64,000 nt of DNA from assembly GCA_045532295.1 (NCBI GenBank), contig JAZSFP010000014.1:85934-149933 (forward strand). The letters run 5' to 3'. This DNA is from UBA10677 sp045532295. Lineage in GTDB: Bacteria > Bacillota > Clostridia > Christensenellales > Pumilibacteraceae. This document shows, piece by piece, positions 1 through 9,350 of the stretch. The notes below the pieces were generated by a model, which did no database searches, was not told the origin of the DNA, and saw only the letters and a list, made by a program, of their open reading frames with translations. Both the position numbers and the translations under genes were made by a program. The stretch's first letter is position 1. The number at the start of each line of letters is the position of its first letter.

Positions 1-3000
1 CCTGCGCCATTTGATAAAACGCTTGCTTTAACGATTGAAAAAAGCGAAGGGGTACGCTTTTCAAAAGTAGCGTGGGAGTTTGTAAAAGTCGAATAAGAAT
101 TTGCCGTTAACGAATAGTCATAATCGTTCGTTTTTGCAAAAACGAGCATACCCGTACCCCGCCGTTTTGCGTTCACGGTAGAATTTTTATACATTGAAAA
201 ACCGTTACCGTCGCCGTCTATTGCCATACGGTAGTCGCGTTTTTCGTACAAGTAATATTCGTTAATTTCCTTGCTTTCACCTATGAAAATTACACTATCA
301 GCGGTTTCTTCTATTCTTTTAACTGTCGGTTTACTGTTTGCTCTTCTCTGATTTTTAGGGCGTGATAAAAGCAAATCCGTTGCCTTGATAAACGGACGAG
401 AAGCAAGCGTCTTTACAGCGCAATTATCTTTTAAGGCGTTGAGTAGCGAAAGCATAATCATACCTTGGTGGTGCGCCATATATACTCTTACAGGCGTTTT
501 ATCAATCGCGTCGAAAAGCCCGTATTTTCCCACTGCTCCGATAGAGATATAGTACGAGATAACCGCCTCTACCGAAGCGGTAGCAAACGGAAGAGAAAGT
601 AGCGCGGAATAGGGAGAAAGAACGGTAGTTTCTCCGCTATTGCTTAACGCATAATTCGGAACGCCAAACGCTTTATATTTATAGTCTCCGTTGTCTTCAA
701 ACGCGCCGAAAAGACTTTCGCTTATTCCAAACGCGTGGAGATTTTTTTCCGAGCAATATTTGATTTGTCCCTTTACGGAAGAGAGCGCGCTATCAAAATA
801 GAGCGTTCCTTTTTGGTAGTTAAAAAACTGCGGACAGAGAAGGTATTCGAACGCGCCTCCCGTCCAAGATGCGAGCGTATTGCCTGCGTAATAGTAGGTT
901 CTATGCGAGAGGTTTTTCCAAGTTTTCCACGGAAAATGACCGAGGGCGATCGCCAAAAGATAGGTTATACTACTTTCACTTGCTACGAGGTCGTAATGAC
1001 CGACAAAGTGTTTTTCCGTATCGTTATAGCCGTTAAATGCAAGCCCACGCTCTTCGTCATAAAAAGTGGATAGGTCTGTTTCGTTTATAATTTTATTATA
1101 TAAATCTTTATCGATATCGCCGACGAGTTCTTCAATGAGTAGCATTGAACAAAGGAAGTTACCACTATCGACGAACGAAACGAAACGAGGCGGAAGAGGG
1201 GCGAGCGTTTTAATATCGTACCAGTTATAAAGGTTTCCTTTCCACTTCTCAAGTTTTTGAACGGAAAGTAGCGTATCGTGGATATATTCGCTTGCTTGCT
1301 CTTTACCGATAAGGTTTAACTTATACGCGCAAAAGCACGAGACAAGCGACATACCTATATCGGTTGGCGAGGTGCGGAGCGCGTAAGAAAAGTCTTCCCT
1401 CTCGTCAAAATTGTCGGGCGGAAGAAAGTTATACTCAACTTTATGGCTATCAATAAAGTAGCGCCAAGTTTTTTGGGCAATATACTCGAGCGTTACTTGC
1501 AGTTTGTCGCTTAGTTTTCGGGATTTTTGCTTTTCAGAAATGAGTATATTAAGAGGCAAAACAGTTATGAAAAACACGCAAAAACCGTAACATAATATAC
1601 TATTGCCTAAAAACAAATTGCTCGTAAAAAACGCAACCGTATATATAATTTGCGGAAAAGCAAGGTCGAGTTTACCTCCGTGGGCAGACACTTTCCAGTC
1701 AAGAAGTTTGTCGTTTTTTATAAGGCGGAAAAGAGTTATTAGTATCCACGCAAGATTATAAATAGAGACTACGGGAAGAAGAGAAAGATTATATAAAAGC
1801 GTGGCGATATTTTTGATAAACGCTTTGCCGTTACACAGCAACGTTGGGAGGGAAAACAGGATTTTTACAGCGTAATATCCCACTACTAAAATTGCGCTTT
1901 GGGATAGAGATAGCGCGCTTAAAAATAGCAAGATAGAGAGCGCAACGGGCAACAAAGCAAAATTAATATTCATCATTATATGATAGGCGTTAATTATGCC
2001 TATGGGGTTTTTGCTCCACTTTCCTTGCTTGTTTTTTACGATCGGAAAAAGATACGGTATTAGTTGGATATCGCCCCTCAGCCATCTAAGCGCGCGCGTA
2101 AAGTACGCTTGGGGCGTTGAGGGAAAGTTGTCAAGCGCCTCTAAATCGCAATTTTTACAACCGACGAACGCGCCCTCGATAAAGTCGTGGCTTAAAATAC
2201 GCTCGTCGGGAAACGCGTTTACCGTTTTTTCGTAGAATTCTTTTACTCTATAAATGCCTTTGCCCGTAAAATTACCTGCGCCAAACACTCTACTGTGGAG
2301 ATGCCGATACGGGTATGAATAGCCGTCCAGTCCTACTCCACCGTCCATAAGCCTTGAAAAAAATGTTTCGTTGTGAGAGGCTGGTGTCGTATTCATATTG
2401 AGCGATACCACCGTAGCCGTTTCGTTAAAAGGGTGTTCCATAATCGCAACGAGGTCGTCCGCGCAATCCAAAAGCGTATCACTATCGAGAGTTATTATAT
2501 ACTTTTTCTTGTAATTGTCGCCTAAAATTACTGAAAAGTTCGTTTTTTTATCTGCTAAAATTAGCGAGTTAAGGTCAATGAGCGCGCCTCTTTTTCTCTC
2601 GTAGCCTCGCCACTCGCTATTACATTTTACTCGTTTCCTTATAAAAAGATTAAACCGTTTATCGAGATTTTTAAAGCCTTCTTTCAGTGTTTCGATAATA
2701 ATTTTATCGTTTTTATTTGTATCATTTTTCGAAGGGACAAGGTCAACTAAGAGGGCAAACGAGTGCTCTTTATTATTGTTTGCCGTAGCAATAGTTTGGA
2801 TAGAGAAAATTGCCTCTTCTGCCTCTTCTTTGCTCGTTATTAATCTTACGGATACGATAAGCGCGCCCGTATTCGTTTTAAGCGCAGGAAGAGAGTAAAA
2901 GATAGTGCATTTAATTAAAAGACAGTCGAATATTTCGCCCACGAGGACGGATAAAACCGGAAAAGCAAGAATACTTTCAATTAATCCAAAAGTAAAGAAA

Positions 3001-4115
3001 ATTGCTAAATTTATTGCGTTTACTACTAAAAACTGAGCAAATACATACAAAAAGCGCAAAAACTTTCCGCACTCTTTAGGGAATACGAAAAAAGATAGGT
3101 CTTTTTGATTTGCTTTTGCCTTGCTTAATAAATCGGTCGCTATTGCTTGCTCGCTTAGTCTTTTTTTCTTGGCTTTATTATATATAAAACTGAGGTATGA
3201 AAGTTTCGTTTTCGTCGTTGATTGAGCATAAACATCATCTTCAAGTAGCATTTTAGAAGTGGACGAAAGATTGAGAACGAAGTCGTCGGTTAACCACTTG
3301 TTTATATCAAAAAGCGAATTGATTGTAGTTGATAGTATCGCAGAATAATTTGAGTTTTTCTCGCTTTCTATCAGCGTTCGATCGCTATAATTTATACCGT
3401 TATTTTCGCAAAACGCTTTGATTAGTTTTCGCGTTTTCTCATCCGCCGTGTTTATTGCGCCTAAAAGATACGCGTTTGATTTAAGGTTACGGCAAAATAC
3501 TTGGTTTTTTCGTCCGTCCGCTCTGCCCTTTTCGTAGCGTTTATTAGAGTTAATCGTTCTGTTTGCTACCAAGGTTACGAGTTCAACGAGGGCGTAGTTT
3601 ATAGCAAGAGGAAGAGCGCGAATTTCAGGGAAAGATAACGGGGATATATCGTTATAGACTTCGACACACTCTTCAATCGCCTTCTTTGTAATAGAGCCTG
3701 CGAGGGACTTTACAATGAGCGAGCAGAGTTTTACTATCCTTGGCGTTCCTGCCGTATGCGGAAGGGCTTGTAAATCCACATCTCTTAATTCTTCTATTTT
3801 CTCGCTTATTTTATAAAAGTCAGATACGATTATCGTTTCGTGTAAGGATAGTTTTTGTCCGCGTTTTTCCTTTCTCAGTAGTATTCTATACGCTTTTTCC
3901 GTCGTCCGTTTTAATAGCGAAGGAAAAATTCCTATGCCGTGGGGTTTTAGTATTAGCGCGTCCTCTCTTGCCTCTTTTTGAACGGCTTTAAGGAGACTTT
4001 CTCTATCGAGCGTAGGCAATAGCGAGTGGTCTATTTCGCGCTTAGGCAAAAGCGCAAACAAAATAAAAGGCATTACGATGAGCGTTATTGCGATAATAAG
4101 TGCGGTTTGTAGCAT
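1..4115 (-). CDS. cyclic β-1,2-glucan synthase-like protein (NdvB/ChvB family), 3' end beyond window
   Basis: I read this frame as open without a stop from ATG at 4115 (AAGGAG upstream) to the window edge, about 1,371 residues. An N-terminal membrane helix is followed by a long soluble part and then a glycosyltransferase core: LDSDTLL near residue 541 and RWLRGD near residue 675 match the D-D...(Q/R)xxRW pattern of processive family-84 synthases, with flanking membrane helices. A glucoamylase-like domain follows (HYDLVASES near 1038, LASWTGGAFEYL, MAHHQGMIML near 1212). In this family a GH94 phosphorylase domain comes next and would lie outside the window. The known family makes cyclic or linear β-1,2-glucan from UDP-glucose at the membrane. 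The product here is inferred from the family; fold assignment is confident, exact glucan less so. Confidence 0.88.
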   Translation of the reverse strand, partial: MLQTALIIAITLIVMPFILFALLPKREIDHSLLPTLDRESLLKAVQKEAREDALILKPHGIGIFPSLLKRTTEKAYRILLRKEKRGQKLSLHETIIVSDFYKISEKIEELRDVDLQALPHTAGTPRIVKLCSLIVKSLAGSITKKAIEECVEVYNDISPLSFPEIRALPLAINYALVELVTLVANRTINSNKRYEKGRADGRKNQVFCRNLKSNAYLLGAINTADEKTRKLIKAFCENNGINYSDRTLIESEKNSNYSAILSTTINSLFDINKWLTDDFVLNLSSTSKMLLEDDVYAQSTTKTKLSYLSFIYNKAKKKRLSEQAIATDLLSKAKANQKDLSFFVFPKECGKFLRFLYVFAQFLVVNAINLAIFFTFGLIESILAFPVLSVLVGEIFDCLLIKCTIFYSLPALKTNTGALIVSVRLITSKEEAEEAIFSIQTIATANNNKEHSFALLVDLVPSKNDTNKNDKIIIETLKEGFKNLDKRFNLFIRKRVKCNSEWRGYERKRGALIDLNSLILADKKTNFSVILGDNYKKKYIITLDSDTLLDCADDLVAIMEHPFNETATVVSLNMNTTPASHNETFFSRLMDGGVGLDGYSYPYRHLHSRVFGAGNFTGKGIYRVKEFYEKTVNAFPDERILSHDFIEGAFVGCKNCDLEALDNFPSTPQAYFTRALRWLRGDIQLIPYLFPIVKNKQGKWSKNPIGIINAYHIMMNINFALLPVALSILLFLSALSLSQSAILVVGYYAVKILFSLPTLLCNGKAFIKNIATLLYNLSLLPVVSIYNLAWILITLFRLIKNDKLLDWKVSAHGGKLDLAFPQIIYTVAFFTSNLFLGNSILCYGFCVFFITVLPLNILISEKQKSRKLSDKLQVTLEYIAQKTWRYFIDSHKVEYNFLPPDNFDEREDFSYALRTSPTDIGMSLVSCFCAYKLNLIGKEQASEYIHDTLLSVQKLEKWKGNLYNWYDIKTLAPLPPRFVSFVDSGNFLCSMLLIEELVGDIDKDLYNKIINETDLSTFYDEERGLAFNGYNDTEKHFVGHYDLVASESSITYLLAIALGHFPWKTWKNLSHRTYYYAGNTLASWTGGAFEYLLCPQFFNYQKGTLYFDSALSSVKGQIKYCSEKNLHAFGISESLFGAFEDNGDYKYKAFGVPNYALSNSGETTVLSPYSALLSLPFATASVEAVISYYISIGAVGKYGLFDAIDKTPVRVYMAHHQGMIMLSLLNALKDNCAVKTLASRPFIKATDLLLSRPKNQRRANSKPTVKRIEETADSVIFIGESKEINEYYLYEKRDYRMAIDGDGNGFSMYKNSTVNAKRRGTGMLVFAKTNDYDYSLTANSYSTFTNSHATFEKRTPSLFSIVKASVLSNGA

Positions 4116-4160
4116 AGTTTCTCCTTGTTTTTGGCTTTTCCGTATAATTATTGCCATAAA

Positions 4161-4190
4161 AACAAAAAGAAAACCACGGGTTTACCGTGG
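4161..4190 (-). terminator. rho-independent terminator of rnpB
   Basis: Read on the minus strand, the stem CCACGG/CCGTGG (4174-4190) is followed by a T-rich tract (4161-4173), directly after the RNase P RNA 3' end. Confidence 0.85.
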
Positions 4191-4192
4191 CT

Positions 4193-4520
4193 TTTGGTTC
4201 AAGACAGTCTGTAAGCCGAATTCTGTCGAGGGCGGTTATCTATCTAGCCGTAGTGTTGCCACTACGATCAAGCGACGGGCGAGGGAGAGCGGACCACTCA
4301 TTTCCCTCAAGTCTTGCACCGGATGGGGTTTACATTGCCACTCTCGTTGCCGAGCGTGCGGTGGGCTCTTACTCCGCCTTTCCATCCTTACCTCTATTCA
4401 GAGGCGGTTTATTTCTGTTGCACTTTCCTTAAAGTCGCCTTCACCGGTAGTTAGCCGGCATCCTGTCCTATGGTGTTCGGACTTTCCTCGTGTTTCCACG
4501 CAACCGTCCAACTGTCTTGC
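4193..4520 (-). ncRNA. rnpB: RNase P RNA (rnpB), A-type-like
   Basis: Catalytic RNA of ribonuclease P, which matures tRNA 5' ends. The minus strand carries the conserved CR I block GAGGAAAGTCCGAACACCA, the 5' P1 strand CAAGACAG pairing exactly with CTGTCTTG at the 3' end, and the conserved 3' block AGAATTCGGCTTACAGACTG. Length is about 325 nt. A promoter lies immediately upstream and a terminator immediately downstream, so it is an independent transcription unit between sigK and the glucan synthase gene. The ends are estimated from P1 pairing and the position of the -10 box and may be off by a few bases. Confidence 0.96.
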
Positions 4521-4526
4521 GCTCAC

Positions 4527-4555
4527 ATTATAGCATTATTCACACTAAAAATCAA
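4527..4555 (-). promoter_or_regulatory. σA-type promoter of rnpB
   Basis: Minus-strand TTGATT (4550-4555), 17-bp spacer, TATAAT (4527-4532). The expected start near 4520 coincides with the first base of RNase P helix P1. Confidence 0.8.
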
Positions 4556-4560
4556 GCGTT

Positions 4561-5250
4561 TTAACTGAGTTTCATTGCTTTACGTATTTTTCCGATTGCT
4601 TTTTTCTCTATTCTTGATACGTACGAGCGGGATATATCCAACCGCTCTGCTATCTCGATTTGCGTTAAGACGCTCTCGCCTAACAGTCCGTACCGCATAC
4701 AGATGATCTTCAGTTCTCTCTCGTCAAGCGCGCTCTTTATTACCGTGAGAACCTTTTCCATCGTGGCTTTGTTTTCGATTTTTAAAAAGGGATCGGGGGA
4801 AGGGTCGGGCAGAACTTCCATAAGGGTTATTTCATTGCCTTCCTTATCGCTACCCACTGCCTCTTGGAGCGATATATTGTTTTTGTGCTTTTTGTTGGCG
4901 CGTATGTACATTAGTATTTCGTTGTCAATACATTTAGCGGCGTACGTCGATAATAGCGAGCCTTTGTCAAGTTGGTAACTTTCTACGCCCTTAATTAGTC
5001 CGATACTGCCTACGGAAATTAAGTCGTCCGCCTCGCCTGCGCCCGAGTATTTCTTTACCACGTGGGCTACAAGACGAAGGTTATGGCGTATTAGAACTTC
5101 ACGGGCATCTTTGTCGCCCTCTTGCATTTTTATTACCCATTTGCGCTCTTCATCGGGAGTAAGCGGACGAGGAAATGAACTTTGGTTGTTTACGTACGAA
5201 GTAAAGCAAAAAATTTTACTCAAAAAGCCGACGAAAGTTTCAATTATCAT
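4561..5250 (-). CDS. sigK: sporulation σ factor pro-σK
   Basis: RNA polymerase σ factor of the late mother-cell compartment. I choose ATG 5250 (229 aa) because GGAGG sits 6 nt upstream; an earlier in-frame ATG at 5283 has no such site. Residues 1-20 form a hydrophobic stretch ending in FTSYV, the expected pro-sequence that SpoIVFB removes. Region 2 (NLRLVAHVVKKYS, DDLISVGSIGLIKGV, EILMYIRA) and region 4 helix-turn-helix (LTQIEIAERLDISRSYVSRI) are intact. The segment GSDKEGNEITLMEVL is typical of σE/σK. The gene is continuous, without the recombinase-excised interruption found in Bacillus subtilis. A CATATAAT box at 5282-5289 loosely resembles a σE -10 element; that is a guess. Distinguishing σK from σE rests on the pro-sequence and closest remembered similarity. 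Confidence 0.9.
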   Translation of the reverse strand: MIIETFVGFLSKIFCFTSYVNNQSSFPRPLTPDEERKWVIKMQEGDKDAREVLIRHNLRLVAHVVKKYSGAGEADDLISVGSIGLIKGVESYQLDKGSLLSTYAAKCIDNEILMYIRANKKHKNNISLQEAVGSDKEGNEITLMEVLPDPSPDPFLKIENKATMEKVLTVIKSALDERELKIICMRYGLLGESVLTQIEIAERLDISRSYVSRIEKKAIGKIRKAMKLS

Positions 5251-5350
5251 ATAATGCCTCCAAGCGAAGTTACGCCCTATCATTATATGAAACGCGAATT
5301 TTGTCGTTGCCTGTCCTCCGTCAACTTAGACAAACATTTGCTTGTACTAA

Positions 5351-5375
5351 TTAAAAATCCCCCGCAAAGCGAGGG
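5351..5375 (-). terminator. terminator of the DUF262 gene pair
   Basis: Minus-strand stem CCCTCGC/GCGGGGG (5359-5375, one G-U pair) followed by a T-rich tract (5351-5358), 25 bp past the stop codon at 5401. Confidence 0.75.
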
Positions 5376-5400
5376 AACTTCTTAGTTCTTTTCACCAAAA

Positions 5401-7593
5401 CTAACTATTTAGCATAATCTTATTGTAAATTTCTAATAGTTTTTCAATGCGGTTTTCAATATCTACGCCCCGTTCATTTTGAGCAATAGAAAGACGGTAT
5501 ACTTCTTCGTCGGTAGTATTTAATCTAACAACATAAGCGTCGTTCTCACATTTAAGATACTTTTCGCCAACGATAATTCTATCCCCGCAATGTTCACGCG
5601 AAAGTTTTTTCTCATCTATTGCTTTTAAGAACGGTTGATAAGTATTTTCAGACCAATTAGTTTGCGTTAGTAAAACTGTAATTTCATACGGACGACCACC
5701 TAAATCTTTCCAACAATATTTACCGTAACTACCTGGTCTAAATAACTTGTATTTTATATAGTAATACCGTATATCGAATTCAGAATTTCGTTCGCATAAA
5801 GCAATATAATCATCCGAAAGTTTGCGTAAAAAATCGTCAGTAAAAAGTTCGCATAGGGCAAGTAATTGTCCTAAAATTCTTTTCGTTTCATCAAAGCCTA
5901 CGTTGGCACTACGATGAAAAAGATTTCGCCACGGTTTCGTGTTAACACCGCTTGAGCCAAGTTGATGCCTCCAACTGCTCTTCTCTCGTTGAGTGTAATT
6001 ACCTATGCTCATTAAGGCGCAATCAATTGCATCACGATTGCACTTAAATAATTCAATAAATCGCGGTAAGTATTCGGGATGCTCTAATCCAACGATGGAT
6101 ATTTGACCTTGCAAAAGTTCGTGGTCTTCAAGTAAGAATAAACTTTCGGCATATTGAGAATTTGCTGACAACCATTTATTTTTCTCAACTTCTTCCTCTA
6201 ACTGCATAATATTGAGCGCTTTTTCAATAGAACGATCAATATCACCCGTAAGTATTATCCCTTCTACTTGCCGTAATATAGCCGGCATTCTATTACCACT
6301 CGTTCTGTGTTCGCTATCACTTATCTCATCTTCTGAATTTTGAACAAGATTATTTACAATTCTTAATCGACGAGCAAACGTGTCTTTAGTAACGGTTGCG
6401 CGGTTTTGAAGATATACTACGATAGCGTACAAGAGAATAATCCTATTTAACGGAAAACTTCTGTTACCATTACCCGATACATCTGCATAGTTCCTTAAAC
6501 AATCCTCAAAAATATCAAGTTTATAACGAGTTTCTACCTTGATTTTTCCTTTTTCGTGATTATACGAAATGAAGTTTTCAATAAACTCAGTAGGTGTCAA
6601 ACCATCTAAATTACACCAACAATCAAAGAATTTTTCTAATTGAATAATGTTATCCTCAACACCGTCTGCATCCTTAGAAAAATACTCTCTTTGCAAATCG
6701 AACTCATCCGTACTTTTACCCTGCGTAGTTCCGCCTTTTCTATAACAAATGATATCGCAAACAAATCTAAAATATCGAAGAAATTCGTCGTCAATGACAT
6801 TGTCCGTTCCCCTATAATGCCATAACATATCAGTCCAGTCAATATCAATTTTTCGCATTATTCGCTTAGCGGTTTCTTCGTTAATTTCACGAAGACTATG
6901 TTCTAATTCCGCCTTAAAATGCTCAAATTGACTTAACGGCTTACCTCGTGAATTCATTTTTATATAAAGTTCGTCAGTTAACCCCATATCTTTTATGGGG
7001 AGAAAATAGAAAGATATTGCTCCCTCTTTTAACCTTTGCCATATTCCGTCAGTATCTCCAAAAACCTCGGATATTGCGTCTAACATAACCAGCATTGAAC
7101 TTATCGTTGGGTCTTTGCTCCAGTCGAGCGGAAACCACGCTTGGTCTATAATTTCCTCTGAAATTTTGCAAGCGAAAGACGGCTCGTATCTGTCCACTAA
7201 ATACGAACAAAAATCTCGCGCGCTATACCGCGTTTCATAACTAAAATTTTTCAAAAAAGCGTATTCTTCCTGAGCAATTTTTTCCTTTTTTGCTACGTAA
7301 TAATGCAATAGAAAAAGCGTCGTTAAGCGTTGCTGACCATCCAAAGGCGTCATAACGCCATTTTTATCTATGTCGCCGTAAACAAAATCAAGCGTTATAT
7401 TATTTCCCATAACGGCTTTGTGTAACGAATTTAGAAAACGACTGCGCACGCGCTTAACTTCAGCGTCTTTTCTTCCTTGCGCGTAATCTCTTTGTATAAT
7501 CGGAATTACAATTTTGCGAAGTTGTACGATTTCTTCGTCAATCTCAAAATCGGCTGTAAAGATATCAATAAAGGTATGCATAGAAGTGCTCAT
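5401..7593 (-). CDS. DUF262-domain protein without recognisable nuclease motif (second gene of pair)
   Basis: A 730-residue protein with the N-terminal ParB-like DUF262 domain of GmrS/SspE-type proteins: PIIQRDYAQG at residues 31-40 and DGQQRLTTLFL at 85-95. DUF262 domains in GmrSD-type enzymes bind and hydrolyse NTPs. The C-terminal half carries LEDHELLQGQI and a later ALMSIGNYT segment seen in large DUF262 proteins, but I find no DUF1524 H-N-H triad, so it may be a regulatory or recognition subunit. Its ATG lies 2 bp after the stop of the upstream partner, with AAAGGAGG in the partner's last codons, so the two are translationally linked. The region looks more AT-rich than flanking housekeeping genes, which suggests acquisition. 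A role in anti-phage defence is inferred from the family and not shown. Confidence 0.82.
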   Translation of the reverse strand: MSTSMHTFIDIFTADFEIDEEIVQLRKIVIPIIQRDYAQGRKDAEVKRVRSRFLNSLHKAVMGNNITLDFVYGDIDKNGVMTPLDGQQRLTTLFLLHYYVAKKEKIAQEEYAFLKNFSYETRYSARDFCSYLVDRYEPSFACKISEEIIDQAWFPLDWSKDPTISSMLVMLDAISEVFGDTDGIWQRLKEGAISFYFLPIKDMGLTDELYIKMNSRGKPLSQFEHFKAELEHSLREINEETAKRIMRKIDIDWTDMLWHYRGTDNVIDDEFLRYFRFVCDIICYRKGGTTQGKSTDEFDLQREYFSKDADGVEDNIIQLEKFFDCWCNLDGLTPTEFIENFISYNHEKGKIKVETRYKLDIFEDCLRNYADVSGNGNRSFPLNRIILLYAIVVYLQNRATVTKDTFARRLRIVNNLVQNSEDEISDSEHRTSGNRMPAILRQVEGIILTGDIDRSIEKALNIMQLEEEVEKNKWLSANSQYAESLFLLEDHELLQGQISIVGLEHPEYLPRFIELFKCNRDAIDCALMSIGNYTQREKSSWRHQLGSSGVNTKPWRNLFHRSANVGFDETKRILGQLLALCELFTDDFLRKLSDDYIALCERNSEFDIRYYYIKYKLFRPGSYGKYCWKDLGGRPYEITVLLTQTNWSENTYQPFLKAIDEKKLSREHCGDRIIVGEKYLKCENDAYVVRLNTTDEEVYRLSIAQNERGVDIENRIEKLLEIYNKIMLNS

Positions 7594-7595
7594 AT

Positions 7596-9314
7596 TTATT
7601 CAGCCTCCTTTTCGAGAATAATCTTATTTTCTCCAAGATATTTTGCAAGCACTCGATTGATATTTTCAATATAAGCGATACGGTCTGCCTGTCCCCAAAA
7701 ATGCAATTGATTTTTTGCTGAAGGCGTATAGTATTTTAGAAAAACCATTTTCGTGCAGAACGGTATATATTGTCCTGCCTTATCCATTTCAACAATTGCA
7801 TTTCGCTTAACGTCAAAAGTTGAGTTGTTTAACGCTGCGTTATCCCTCGTATTTAACAGCGCCAAATTTGCAATAGAGTGTAGGTATTCAGTATTTCCTT
7901 CTGCCGATAAAAGCGATAAAACTTCTTCTTGTATTTCCTCAAACGCGCTACGCTCTAATTTTAATTGCGCAATTGCCTTTTTCATCCGTTCTATTAATTC
8001 CGTCGCATTGCCGTTTATCGATTCTATTGAGGGAATATGTAATTGCAACCACTCTTTCCACTGTTCCTGCTTTTGCATACCTTCGGATTGTTGGGCGTGG
8101 ATATGTTCCAAACTCCAGACCACTTTACCACCCTTTTGGTACTTAAACTGATCAAACGGAAAACGCTGTGTTTGTCCGTCTATTTGACAAACCGATTCAA
8201 CATTAAACAACAGTAGCAACCTACTGATACGATTGTAATCATACGTTTTATCGTAACTTAGTTCTGCGTAATTTGGTTTAATTTTAATGCTTTCTTTAAT
8301 GTAATCGTCAAGCATACTCTTAAAAGAATTCTTCGTCTTTCCTATTGATTGAGAATAAATGCTTTGCAAAGTATATGCTCCAGATGCAATCAAATAGCCG
8401 ATTTTATGGTATAAATCGTGATTTTCATACCAGTCCTTTAATATAAGAAAAGTATGTTGTATACCTTTCCATATATCATCTAAATTGCTTTGTTTCTTTA
8501 ATTCGTCAAAATAGAAGAAAGTATAGTACTTATCCTTACTGTTATTAGGTTTAGACGCGATAAGGTCGAGTATTAAATCAATGCGAGTTTGATATCCGGA
8601 ATTATATTGATTAGTAAGAAAATACCAAAAACTATCGTTATGCAATTCTTTTTCGATATTATCCCATTGCAACGATATCTCTTCTTGTTTTTCCCTATCC
8701 ATAGATATCGTATTATCACGACTTAAAAACATTGCTTTAACAAGTTCTGCGCTTGTGAGTGGAATTTTCCCGATATTTAAGCGCGTGAAAAGGGCGATAG
8801 CATCCTCATTTTCACCCACTTCATACCAAATTATTTTAACGTTTTCATCAAAAAATTTATTAATATTCGTTAAAGTAGACTTCTTGTCCTTATTCGCAAA
8901 CCAATCCTCGATTGTTTCGTATGCATTACACAAAAACCAAAAATCTATATTATCGTCTTTTTGTGTTTTATCTATACATGAAAGAAATTCTTGAGACTTC
9001 TCTCTCGTTTCATATATCAATGAAAAGCGGGGCTCATCTAAAAATCCCATACTTGCAACGTTCATATATTTATAGATAAGAAATAGCGTCGTTAAGCGTT
9101 GCTGTCCGTCTATTAATTCAAAACGCTCCCCCGATTTACGCACTACTACGGGCTGAAGACAATAATTCTTCGTTCCATTTGCATAAATATCATCCAAAAG
9201 GCGAGTAACTTCAATAGTTCCCCATCGATACCCTCTTTGATATGAAGGAATATAAAAATCGCCTTGAATAGATCCAACGAGTTTCGTTTCAAGTTTTATC
9301 TCTGCATTTATCAT
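7596..9314 (-). CDS. DUF262 + DUF1524 (HNH) protein, GmrSD/SspE-like nuclease
   Basis: A protein of about 572 residues with an N-terminal DUF262 domain (SYQRGYRW and IDGQQRLTTLFL, residues about 24-85) and a C-terminal DUF1524 HNH-like domain: WSLEHIHAQQ near residue 402 carries the E-H-I-x-x-Q core, and NLALLNTRDNAALNNSTF supplies the downstream asparagines, followed by a Lys-Arg (KR) pair. This is the architecture of GmrSD (cleaves glucosylated hydroxymethylcytosine phage DNA) and SspE (nicks DNA in phosphorothioate hosts). Start is ambiguous: ATG 9314 has AAAGGA 8 nt upstream, while ATG 9320 is only 3 nt from it. It begins 36 bp after trhP with no terminator between, so it may be co-transcribed with rnj-trmR-trhP or use a promoter inside trhP. 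Target DNA cannot be told from sequence. Confidence 0.85.
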   Translation of the reverse strand: MINAEIKLETKLVGSIQGDFYIPSYQRGYRWGTIEVTRLLDDIYANGTKNYCLQPVVVRKSGERFELIDGQQRLTTLFLIYKYMNVASMGFLDEPRFSLIYETREKSQEFLSCIDKTQKDDNIDFWFLCNAYETIEDWFANKDKKSTLTNINKFFDENVKIIWYEVGENEDAIALFTRLNIGKIPLTSAELVKAMFLSRDNTISMDREKQEEISLQWDNIEKELHNDSFWYFLTNQYNSGYQTRIDLILDLIASKPNNSKDKYYTFFYFDELKKQSNLDDIWKGIQHTFLILKDWYENHDLYHKIGYLIASGAYTLQSIYSQSIGKTKNSFKSMLDDYIKESIKIKPNYAELSYDKTYDYNRISRLLLLFNVESVCQIDGQTQRFPFDQFKYQKGGKVVWSLEHIHAQQSEGMQKQEQWKEWLQLHIPSIESINGNATELIERMKKAIAQLKLERSAFEEIQEEVLSLLSAEGNTEYLHSIANLALLNTRDNAALNNSTFDVKRNAIVEMDKAGQYIPFCTKMVFLKYYTPSAKNQLHFWGQADRIAYIENINRVLAKYLGENKIILEKEAE

Positions 9315-9350
9315 ACACATTTTCCTTTAATAATATTTTTTCTAAGATGT

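Noticed and set aside
735..1073. Small plus-strand gene near the window start
   Set aside because: It is antisense to the continuous glucan synthase frame and has no supporting signal.
4561..5250. skin-type prophage interruption of sigK
   Set aside because: The frame is continuous through all σ regions; no recombinase gene is present.
5401..7593. Hidden HNH nuclease in the second DUF262 protein
   Set aside because: I searched the C-terminal half for an EHI-x-P/Q...N...K pattern and found only partial resemblance (IGNYT), so no nuclease is claimed.
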